A stretch of DNA of 64,000 nt from an uncultured Opitutia bacterium (GTDB lineage Bacteria; Verrucomicrobiota; Verrucomicrobiia; Opitutales; Opitutaceae): contig CAIUWA010000047.1 in the NCBI GenBank assembly GCA_903902745.1, positions 1 to 64,000 on the forward strand, written 5' to 3'. The position numbers and the translations under genes were made by a program. Numbering within the stretch: the stretch's first letter is position 1; every line of letters starts with the position of its first letter. The notes under the pieces were generated by a model. It ran no database searches and was not told the origin of the DNA. It saw nothing but the letters and a program-made list of their open reading frames with translations. Below are positions 48,790-55,127 of this stretch, one piece after another.

Positions 48790-49644
48790 ATGAAAACCCG
48801 TTTACTCCTCGGCTTGATCCTGGGGGCCGTGCTGAGCGCGCGCGCCGCCGTCCAGACTGACATCGAATACGGCAATGTCGGCGGAGAGAAGCTGCTGCTC
48901 GACGCCTCCATTCCCGACGGTCCCGGCCCCTGGCCCGCCGTGATCCTGGTCCACGGCGGCGGCTGGACGGCCGGCGACAAAAGCGGCGGCCCGCAAAAGG
49001 GCTACATGGCCCCGATGCACGAGCCGCTGTCAAAGGCCGGCTTCGCGTGGTTTTCCATCAACTACCGCCTCGCGCCGAAGCACCGCTGGCCCGCGGGGCT
49101 GGAGGATGTCGAAACCGCGATCCGCTGGGTCAAGGCCCACGCGGCGCAATACCACCTCGATCCCCAGCGCATCGTTCTCTCCGGCGAATCCGCCGGCGGC
49201 CAGCTCATCAACATGGCCGCCGTGCGCGCCACGCCCGAGACCCGGGTCGCGGCGGTCGTGACCTTTTATGGCTCGGCCAACCTCCTGTTGAACGCCCAGG
49301 ATCCCGACGGCAAGCTGGGCGCCAGCCGCGCCGCGCTGCTTGGCCGCACCGAATTCGACGAGCCGACCAAGGCTATGCTCCAGGAGGCGTCGGCCATCAA
49401 CTTCATCAAGCCGGGCTTGCCGCCGTTCCTGCTCGTGCACGGCACGAAGGATGAGAAGGTGCCCTACGAAGGCTCCGTGGCATTCCAGGCGAAGCTGCGC
49501 GCCGCCGGCGTGCCCTGCGAACTCATCACGATCAAGGACGGTCCGCACGGCATGCTGCCCTGGCCGCCGCTCGCGCCCCATTTCAAGGACGAGGTTGTCG
49601 CGTGGCTCCGGACCACGCTGAAGCTCCCCGCCGCAAAGCCGTAG
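48790..49644 (+). CDS. Secreted BD-FAE-type alpha/beta hydrolase, paralogue 1
   Basis: A 284-residue exported esterase-like enzyme. Signal peptide MKTRLLLGLILGAVLSARA. The oxyanion motif is VHGGGWTAGDKSGG, the nucleophile elbow is SGESAGGQLINMAA, an acid lies in LVHGTKDEKVPYEG and the catalytic His in IKDGPHGMLPW. The HGGGW motif and the layout match the BD-FAE (bacterial feruloyl-esterase-like) group that deacylates plant polysaccharides, though many members have other esters as substrate. A second copy lies at 57820-58659, about 60 percent identical by eye. Single gene, apparently. Confidence 0.88.
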   Translation: MKTRLLLGLILGAVLSARAAVQTDIEYGNVGGEKLLLDASIPDGPGPWPAVILVHGGGWTAGDKSGGPQKGYMAPMHEPLSKAGFAWFSINYRLAPKHRWPAGLEDVETAIRWVKAHAAQYHLDPQRIVLSGESAGGQLINMAAVRATPETRVAAVVTFYGSANLLLNAQDPDGKLGASRAALLGRTEFDEPTKAMLQEASAINFIKPGLPPFLLVHGTKDEKVPYEGSVAFQAKLRAAGVPCELITIKDGPHGMLPWPPLAPHFKDEVVAWLRTTLKLPAAKP

Positions 49645-49656
49645 GCACCGGACGTT

Positions 49657-49769
49657 GGTTTCGCGCAGAGGCGCGGGGTCGCGGAGAATACCCATGCCCC
49701 GGTCGCCTGATCTCTCCGGTCATCCCTGCCCCGCTTTGCGCCACCGTGTCTCTGCGCGAAACCGGTTCG
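49657..49769. repeat. Long inverted repeat of CGCGCAGAG words
   Basis: GGTTTCGCGCAGAG (49657-49670) and its exact complement CTCTGCGCGAAACC (49750-49763) flank a spacer of about 80 bases. Same word set as the element at 41565. Confidence 0.85.
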
Positions 49770-49827
49770 GAATCGGTTCTGCGAACTTGACACCACGCGT
49801 CGGCTGATTGTCCTTCCGCCTGCAATC

Positions 49828-49926
49828 ATGAACCTTCCCGGCACCGCCTCACGCGTTTCGCTCCCCGGATTTATTTCCGTGGCCGTCTCCGTCGTTTCGC
49901 TGCGCTCCACGCCGCGAGGGTACTGA
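49828..49926 (+). CDS. Possible 32-residue leader peptide before a strong terminator
   Basis: The ATG at 49828 opens a 32-codon frame: MNLPGTASRVSLPGFISVAV, then SVVSLRSTPRGY. A TTGACA sequence lies at 49789-49794, and a strong terminator starts 15 bases after the stop codon. The order promoter-like box, short frame, terminator, next frame (50029) has the form of a transcription-attenuation leader. No run of a single amino acid stands out, although Val and Ser are frequent. It may alternatively be a small RNA without coding function. Confidence 0.4.
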   Translation: MNLPGTASRVSLPGFISVAVSVVSLRSTPRGY

Positions 49927-49941
49927 TTCATTCCTGAATTT

Positions 49942-49977
49942 GCCCCTCCGGTGCTGCCACCGGAGGGGCTTTTTTTT
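49942..49977 (+). terminator. Strong rho-independent terminator
   Basis: The stem GCCCCTCCGG / CCGGAGGGGC with a TGCTGCCA-type loop is followed by eight T residues. It is one of the clearest terminators in the window and has no long gene directly upstream, only the short frame at 49828-49926. Confidence 0.9.
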
Positions 49978-50028
49978 GGCCCGATCCGGTGACCGGCCAG
50001 GGAGGGGCGCAACCACCGCCCATCCACC

Positions 50029-50226
50029 ATGAACACGACCACCGCCCTCCAACGAAACCTGCTGCTCACGCAGCATGACATCCGCCTGCCCGCCGGTTTT
50101 CCCGGCGGCCAGCTCCCACCGACCCGCGAAACGCCCGGGCATGATTTCCTCGTGCTGAACCAGCACCCGGATTTCACCCCGGAGGTTTTCCACTGGGACG
50201 GCGCAGCGGCACCGCAAAGAAAATGA
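50029..50226 (+). CDS. Small protein of unknown function
   Basis: A 65-residue frame from the ATG at 50029, within 52 bases of the strong terminator. The product (MNTTTALQRNLLLTQHDIRL, then PGHDFLVLNQHPDFTPEVFH) has no signal peptide or membrane segment and no known motif. The sequence does not look like repeat translation. Placed behind a leader-like frame and terminator, it may be the regulated gene of an attenuator. Coding status is moderately supported. Confidence 0.45.
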   Translation: MNTTTALQRNLLLTQHDIRLPAGFPGGQLPPTRETPGHDFLVLNQHPDFTPEVFHWDGAAAPQRK

Positions 50227-50260
50227 ATGCCGTGAAGCCAAGCCATATCCGTGATCGCGC

Positions 50261-50350
50261 TGTAGCGGCGCTCTACTTGTCCGCCCTTGCTTCAGCGACG
50301 GCGGGTGAGCGCCGATCTTCCCGACCGGCGGTCGTAGACCGCCGCTACAT
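50261..50350. repeat. REP-like element (GTAG...CTAC) with TTGTCCGCC core
   Basis: Runs from TGTAGCGGCGCTC to GACCGCCGCTAC. Inside is ACTTGTCCGCCCTTGCTTCA with GCGACGGCGGG, a nested hairpin. The same nested organisation recurs at 51054 and 53638. Confidence 0.82.
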
Positions 50351-50459
50351 TTGAAAAATGATCCCGTTCGAAGAGTCTTCACCCAACGACGCCAAAATTG
50401 AGCGAGAATCCGTGGGTTACCGCCGGAACCACCCGCGGGCCGGCAGGACTATGGGCGTT

Positions 50460-50990
50460 ATGAACATGAACTCTTCAAAAACCTACGTCATCGCACTGGC
50501 CTTGGCCGCCCTCTTCGCCGGTTGCGTGGGCTCGGGACCGAACACGGAACAGGGCGCGGTGGGCGGCGCTGCATTGGGCGCCGTCGCGGGCGCCATCGTC
50601 GGTAATAACAGCGGGAGCCACAATGCCCTCGGCGGCGCGTTGATCGGCGGCGTGGCGGGCGGGATCGCGGGCGGCGCGATCGGCAACAGCCTCGATCACC
50701 AGCGCGGAACGATCTACCACTCGGAAACCGAGGCGACGACCGATGTCGTCGTGGAGCGGGCTCCGCCTCCGCCGCCGCGGCAGCGGGAAGTCGTGATCCA
50801 GCGGCCCGCCCCGGACATGGTTTGGGTCGCGGGCTATTATGCCTATGCCGGCCAGAACCGCGAGGGCCGGCATTATGAATGGGTGCCCGGCCACTGGGAG
50901 CGACCCGAGCCCCAGTACCGGACCTTCGTCGAGCCCCACTGGGCCCGCCGCGGTCGCGGCTATGTTTACGTCGACGGTTACTGGCGCTGA
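50460..50990 (+). CDS. Glycine-zipper lipoprotein with YXWVPGHW-type repeat
   Basis: A 176-residue lipoprotein. The ATG at 50460 gives the signal sequence SSKTYVIALALAALFAGC with a lipobox Cys. A glycine-zipper helix pair follows (GAVGGAALGAVAGAIVGNNS and GALIGGVAGGIAGGAIGNSL), then a linker with PPPPPRQREVV, and a C-terminal domain with the motifs VWVAGYYAY, YEWVPGHWERP and YVYVDGYWR, seen in the outer-membrane YXWVPGHW family. The zipper can insert in the outer membrane. The terminator at 51016 ends the transcript. The open frame starts 34 codons earlier, without signal sense. Confidence 0.85.
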   Translation: MNMNSSKTYVIALALAALFAGCVGSGPNTEQGAVGGAALGAVAGAIVGNNSGSHNALGGALIGGVAGGIAGGAIGNSLDHQRGTIYHSETEATTDVVVERAPPPPPRQREVVIQRPAPDMVWVAGYYAYAGQNREGRHYEWVPGHWERPEPQYRTFVEPHWARRGRGYVYVDGYWR

Positions 50991-51015
50991 ACTCTTCCCC
51001 TCTTCCTCTCTGCCC

Positions 51016-51048
51016 AAGAGCCGGTCTCCGACCGGCTCTTTTTATTTT
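51016..51048 (+). terminator. Rho-independent terminator
   Basis: The perfect stem AAGAGCCGGTC / GACCGGCTCTT with a TCC loop is followed by TTTTATTTT, 26 bases after the stop codon of the glycine-zipper gene. Confidence 0.92.
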
Positions 51049-51053
51049 CGAAT

Positions 51054-51148
51054 TGTAGCGGCGGTCTACTTGTCCGCCCTAGCCCTGGTCGCCTCTGGCG
51101 CCGCCAATGGAGGGTAAACTTCGGCGACGGCGGATGACCGCCGCTACA
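51054..51148. repeat. REP-like element (GTAG...CTAC) with TTGTCCGCC core
   Basis: Starts TGTAGCGGCGGTCTACTTGT and ends GGATGACCGCCGCTACA. The internal part (CTTCGGCGACGGCGGATGAC) pairs with the TTGTCCGCC part. It lies directly behind a terminator. Confidence 0.82.
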
Positions 51149-51293
51149 AATACCGATCCTCCACACGGATTAAAGACCGGCAATCTGTGTTATCAGTGCA
51201 ATCAGTGGCTAAAATTCTGAATTTGAGGGCGGTTAAAATCCGGCGGGCCGGAATTGCATTCTCCCCGGCTTTGTGCGCGACTGGACGAACCCC
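51149..51293. other. Intergenic gap with half of an ATCTGTG-word repeat
   Basis: From about 51168, CACACGGATTAAAGACCGGC is followed by AATCTGTGTTATCAGTGC-type words, a partial copy of the CAGATTA/ATCTGTG element class. About 70 further bases up to the next start show no clear signal. Confidence 0.4.
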
Positions 51294-53615
51294 ATGCTGC
51301 CGTATGCGCTTACCATTTTCACCGGCGCGTTCCTGCTTTTCCAGGTCCAGCCCCTGATCGGAAAATATATCCTGCCGTGGTTCGGCGGCGGCCCCGGGGT
51401 CTGGACGACCTGCCTGCTGTTTTTCCAGACGCTGCTGCTCGGGGGTTATGCGTACGCGCATTTTTCGTCGAAGCATCTGAAGCCGCGGCAGCAGGCGGTG
51501 GTGCACGGCGTCCTGCTGCTGCTGGCGGTGGCGCTGCTGCCGATCATCCCGTCCGAGAGCTGGAAGGCGCATCTCGCGGGTGATCCGATCTCGCACATTC
51601 TCCTGCTGCTCACGGTCTGCCTCGGCCTGCCCTACTTCGTGCTCTCATCCACCGGGCCGCTGATGCAGCAGTGGTTCAGCCAGACCCAGCCCGGGGTCTC
51701 GCCGTACCGCCTCTATGCGCTATCCAACATCGGCTCGCTGCTCGCCCTGATCAGCTACCCGTTCTACTTCGAGTCCCATTTTACGCGGCAGGCCCAGGCG
51801 AACCTGTGGTCAGCCGGCCTCGGCTTCTTCGTGCTGTGCTGCGGATATTGCGCGTGGCGGCTGTGGCAAACCCCGGCGGCGGCGGGCAGCCCGGCCGCGG
51901 CACCGGCCGAATCATCGGATGCGGCCGCGGAAGCAACGTCGTCGATGGACAAGCTGCTTTGGCTCAGCCTGCCCGCCATCGCCTCGATCCTGCTGCTCGC
52001 GACCACCAACAAGCTCTGCCAGGAGGTGGCCGTCGTGCCCTTCCTCTGGGTGCTGCCGCTGAGCCTTTATCTCCTCAGCTTCATCCTCTGCTTCGATCAT
52101 CCGCGGTGGTACCGGCGCGGGCCGTTCATTGCGCTGCTCGTCGTGGGCATCGCCGCGGTCTGTCACCTGCTGGCTGAGGGCAACTCCGCCCCGCTGGCGC
52201 AGCAGATCACCGGCTACACCGCGACCCTGTTCGTCGCCTGCATGATCTGCCACGGGGAACTCTACCGGATCAAGCCGCCGCCGCGCCGGCTGACGTCCTA
52301 TTTTCTCTTCATCGCCGCGGGCGGCGCCCTCGGCGGCTTCCTCGTCGCCGTGGTGGCCCCGCTGTTGTTCAATGAATACTGGGAACTGCAGGCGGGCTAC
52401 TGGGCGCTCAGTTACTTCCTCGGCGTGCTCTGCTTCCGGCACAAGACCCGGGACTTTGTCTACGGGACCGGCGCCGGGCTGCTGCTGGCGTCGCTCGTCG
52501 TGCCGCTGCTGCGGGCCTCGCTCAAGACCAGCCCCGGCCTCTGGGACCAATTTCAGGAGTTGGTCCAGCATTACTTCGGCGCCTCGAAGTTCGCCGAGGA
52601 GATCAAGGACTTCTACGCCAGCCACTGGCCGTGGCTCACGCTGGCGCTCGTGTCCTTCGGCTGGTGCGTCCTCGGCCCGCGCCGGCGCCGCTGGCTGCGG
52701 GAGTGGCAGCCGCGCATGGTCGGCTTTCTGATGCTCGTGTCGGTTGGGCTCGGCCTCGTCTTCCTCGTCCAGATGCGCCGCAGCAACGACGAGGACCCGG
52801 ACCGCATCAAGGTCAGTTCCTCGCGCAACTTCTACGGCACGCTCAAAGTCTACGATTACAAGTCGGACACTGCGGAGGGGCGCTACTACTCGCTGCTAAA
52901 CGGGGCGATCACCCATGGCATCCAGTTCAAGGAGATGCCGCAGGCCATGTGGGCCACGAGCTACTACGGGGAATCCAGCGGCATCGGCCTCGCGATCAGC
53001 CACCTGCCGGACCAAGGCCGGCGCATCGGCCTGGTCGGGCTCGGCACCGGCAGCCTCGCCGCGCACGGCCGCGCCGGCGATTACCTGCGCATCTACGAGA
53101 TCAATCCCGCCGTCCAGCGGCTCGCCCTCGACCGGTTCACCTATATCTCCCGCTGCCCCGCTAAGGTCGAAATCGCGCTGGGCGACGCCCGGCTGTCGAT
53201 GGAGCAGGAACTCGCGGCCGGCCAGCCGCAGCACTTCGACCTGCTGGCGCTGGATGCGTTCAGCAGCGACGCCATCCCGGTGCACCTGCTGACGAAGGAG
53301 TCGTTTGAAATCTATCTCAAGCACCTGAAGCCCGATGGTGTGATCGCCGTGCACACGTCCAACCGCTACCTGGACCTGCGCCCCATCGTGGAAAATCTCG
53401 CCAAGGTCTTCGGCCTCGGGGTCGCGGTCATTTCCGACGACGACGAAAAGGACTGGTGGATCTACCGCACGACGTGGATCCTGGTGACCAAAAACCGGGC
53501 CCTGCTCGACAACGACGCGATCAGCAGCGTCACCGACAAGACGGAACCCGCCGCCAAATCCGCCGGCCTGCTGTGGACCGACGACCACGCCAGCCTGTAC
53601 GAGATTCTGAAGTAG
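51294..53615 (+). CDS. Fused MFS-like transporter / spermidine-synthase-like protein
   Basis: A 773-residue membrane protein. The N-terminal 500 residues hold about ten or more helices, starting MLPYALTIFTGAFLLFQVQP and LPWFGGGPGVWTTCLLFFQT, the typical opening of the fused MFS/spermidine synthase family. The C-terminal 240 residues are a class I methyltransferase-fold spermidine synthase domain: GLVGLGTGSLAAHG, IYEINPAVQRLALDRF, ALGDARLSMEQEL and DLLALDAFSSDAIPVHLLTK. The pairing suggests that a polyamine-like compound is made and exported, but no member has a settled function that I know. A GTG at 51273 is an alternative start; I prefer the ATG at 51294. Confidence 0.88.
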   Translation: MLPYALTIFTGAFLLFQVQPLIGKYILPWFGGGPGVWTTCLLFFQTLLLGGYAYAHFSSKHLKPRQQAVVHGVLLLLAVALLPIIPSESWKAHLAGDPISHILLLLTVCLGLPYFVLSSTGPLMQQWFSQTQPGVSPYRLYALSNIGSLLALISYPFYFESHFTRQAQANLWSAGLGFFVLCCGYCAWRLWQTPAAAGSPAAAPAESSDAAAEATSSMDKLLWLSLPAIASILLLATTNKLCQEVAVVPFLWVLPLSLYLLSFILCFDHPRWYRRGPFIALLVVGIAAVCHLLAEGNSAPLAQQITGYTATLFVACMICHGELYRIKPPPRRLTSYFLFIAAGGALGGFLVAVVAPLLFNEYWELQAGYWALSYFLGVLCFRHKTRDFVYGTGAGLLLASLVVPLLRASLKTSPGLWDQFQELVQHYFGASKFAEEIKDFYASHWPWLTLALVSFGWCVLGPRRRRWLREWQPRMVGFLMLVSVGLGLVFLVQMRRSNDEDPDRIKVSSSRNFYGTLKVYDYKSDTAEGRYYSLLNGAITHGIQFKEMPQAMWATSYYGESSGIGLAISHLPDQGRRIGLVGLGTGSLAAHGRAGDYLRIYEINPAVQRLALDRFTYISRCPAKVEIALGDARLSMEQELAAGQPQHFDLLALDAFSSDAIPVHLLTKESFEIYLKHLKPDGVIAVHTSNRYLDLRPIVENLAKVFGLGVAVISDDDEKDWWIYRTTWILVTKNRALLDNDAISSVTDKTEPAAKSAGLLWTDDHASLYEILK

Positions 53616-53637
53616 CGCGGTCGGACGGTGAATCGGT

Positions 53638-53695
53638 GTAGCGGCGGTCTACTTGTCCGCCATAGCTTCAGCGAAGGCGGATGACCGCCGAGCTT
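53638..53695. repeat. REP-like element (GTAG...), nested TTGTCCGCC core
   Basis: GTAGCGGCGGTCTACTTGTC, then CGCCATAGCTTCAGCGAAGG and CGGATGACCGCCG. The closing CTAC is replaced by AGCTT, so this copy is decayed at its right end. It follows the transporter fusion's stop. Confidence 0.78.
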
Positions 53696-53918
53696 GGATC
53701 GGTCAGGACGAGCCCGCTCGTCCGCCCACCCGGCCCCTGATCAACCGCCCTCCGGAGGGCCGATCAATTCTTCCCCTTTCGTCTGAAAAAGCCGGGGAAC
53801 CTTGGTGACTTCCGGGCCACCATGAGTGTGCACCATCCGTCGCCGAGTCATATGCGTGATCGTAAAACTCTTGAGAAACCAAGGGGCCTTCGGAGCCGCT
53901 TGGATGCGATTTAAAATC
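53696..53918. other. Intergenic gap before a lipoprotein gene
   Basis: Contains a CCCTCCGGAGGG palindrome near 53750 and a GGACGAGCCCGCTCGTCC palindrome near 53706-53723. No gene is visible. The region should contain the promoter of the lipoprotein gene. Confidence 0.4.
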
Positions 53919-54434
53919 ATGAAAACTTACCACGCTCCATCTCTCACCGCGGTCATAGGCCTCGTCATCTTTTCCCTAACCGGTTGCTCCGGCCGCGCCG
54001 AGGACAAGGTTTCCCCGCCCACTCCCCCGGTCGTCGTCACGCCTCCCGCCGCGCCGGCACCTCCCGCGAACAAGGGCGAAGTTGCCGAGGAGGATGCCTC
54101 GACCACCGCCACGGCCACCTGGGCCGCGATCAAGGATTATCCCTTTGCCCGGCGCGCCGATGTCATTGCCGGACTCACCTACATGACCAAAAAACTGGAC
54201 GCCGGCATGCTGGTCCTGAGTGCCAAGCGCGCCGGCATGACGGATGCGGCCGCCAAGGACTGGGATTTCAACCTGAAGGAGTTGAACGACGCCCGCGCCT
54301 ATTTGCAGTCCATGGGCACCGGGCTGGAGAAAGCCGGTGACGACACGTGGAATGATGCGAAGGACAAGATTGACCAAGCTTGGCAGCGCGTGCGGAACGC
54401 CTACGCCAAGGTCCGGCAGAGCACGACGTCCTAG
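53919..54434 (+). CDS. Helical lipoprotein of unknown function
   Basis: A 171-residue lipoprotein with signal sequence SLTAVIGLVIFSLTGC. After a Pro-rich, disordered linker (VSPPTPPVVVTPPAAPAPPA) the domain at about 65-165 is fully helical and acidic/basic: YPFARRADVIAGLTYMTKKL, DAGMLVLSAKRAGMTDAAAK and WNDAKDKIDQAWQRVRNAYA. It looks like a four-helix bundle similar to periplasmic apolipophorin-like or Lpp-associated proteins. No named family is certain. The frame extends 31 codons upstream without support. A weak hairpin with T run follows at 54481-54516. Confidence 0.72.
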   Translation: MKTYHAPSLTAVIGLVIFSLTGCSGRAEDKVSPPTPPVVVTPPAAPAPPANKGEVAEEDASTTATATWAAIKDYPFARRADVIAGLTYMTKKLDAGMLVLSAKRAGMTDAAAKDWDFNLKELNDARAYLQSMGTGLEKAGDDTWNDAKDKIDQAWQRVRNAYAKVRQSTTS

Positions 54435-54480
54435 TTTGTTCCTGATTGGCTGCAGCGATGGGCGCTCGGCAGATCTCAAT

Positions 54481-54516
54481 CATCGCGGCGTAAAGCCGCT
54501 CCTACCGTTTTTAACT
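54481..54516 (+). terminator. Possible terminator after the helical lipoprotein
   Basis: GCGGC-GTAAA-GCCGC (54485-54499) followed by CTCCTACCGTTTTT. The stem is short and the T run is 15 bases from it, so this may be a REP remnant rather than a true terminator. Confidence 0.4.
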
Positions 54517-54683
54517 GAAGCACCGCGCGACCTCGCATTTCGACCGTCAGCTTCATGCGTGGGTCAATGGGGCCCAATGTTCGGTCAGCGGTCGGTAGCC
54601 ATCGGGGAACATCCGGAGTTTTCATGCTACTATGGCAGACAACCTAAGTCGGAAGAAAAATTAACCCTCGATCCTTCACTCCC
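54517..54683. other. Intergenic gap, no clear feature
   Basis: I see no gene. CTACTATGGC near 54627 and the AT-rich TCGGAAGAAAAATTAA before the next short gene could belong to a promoter and leader. Confidence 0.3.
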
Positions 54684-54809
54684 ATGACCATGCTGATGCT
54701 CCTTCCTCCCCTGGCCGCCGCCGGCTATTCCCTGCTTTATCTTCTTTTCGGCGGCGGCTTGGCCGGCGCCGTCGTGATCTTTCTTGTCGCCAAGATGTTT
54801 GGCAAATGA
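54684..54809 (+). CDS. 41-residue membrane peptide
   Basis: A frame too short for most ORF filters: MTMLMLLPPLAAAGYSLLYL, then LFGGGLAGAVVIFLVAKMFG and K. It has one or two hydrophobic segments with a Gly hinge and codon use like the GC-rich neighbours. The start is preceded by CGATCCTTCACTCCC, the same C-rich, non-Shine-Dalgarno context as other genes here. No family recognised. It may be a small membrane regulator. It is followed directly by a DUF2934-like remnant. Confidence 0.5.
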   Translation: MTMLMLLPPLAAAGYSLLYLLFGGGLAGAVVIFLVAKMFGK

Positions 54810-54838
54810 AGGTGCCGGAGCCGTCTTTCACCTAAGAT

Positions 54839-54997
54839 AAAATCTCCGCGCGGGCCCGCGAGCTCTGGCTGATTGCCGGCCGGCCGGATCGCCGGGATAT
54901 GGAATTCTGGCTCGCCGCCGAAGCCGAGCTGCACCGCGAGTGCCGCGTGATGGGCCGGGCTACCATCAGTCCACCCGCCGCGCGCCGCCGTCGCTGA
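54839..54997 (+). pseudogene. DUF2934-like remnant without a start codon
   Basis: In one frame the sequence reads ARELWLIAGRPDRRDMEFWL, then AAEAELHRECRVMGRA and a basic end to a TGA at 54995-54997. This matches the DUF2934 pattern (A-x-x-L-W-x-x-x-G-R-P, x-x-x-F-W-L-x-A-E). A TAA stop lies two codons before it and there is no ATG, GTG or TTG between the stop and the conserved part, so it lacks a usable start. It looks like the 3' part of a lost gene. Confidence 0.5.
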
Positions 54998-55127
54998 GTA
55001 TATTGGTTGCGTTCAGGATGCAGCAATCGAGGTAGGGACGGGCCGCCCGCCCGTCCGGTACCGGTCTGAAACCGCATTTCTCCTCGTCAGCCCGGGGACC
55101 GATTGCTACTGCTCGCCGGCCATCACG
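54998..55127. other. Upstream region of the TIR fusion gene
   Basis: Contains GGTAGGGACGGGCCGCCCGC at about 55033-55052, a short hairpin of the GTAG type. No gene seen. Confidence 0.4.
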
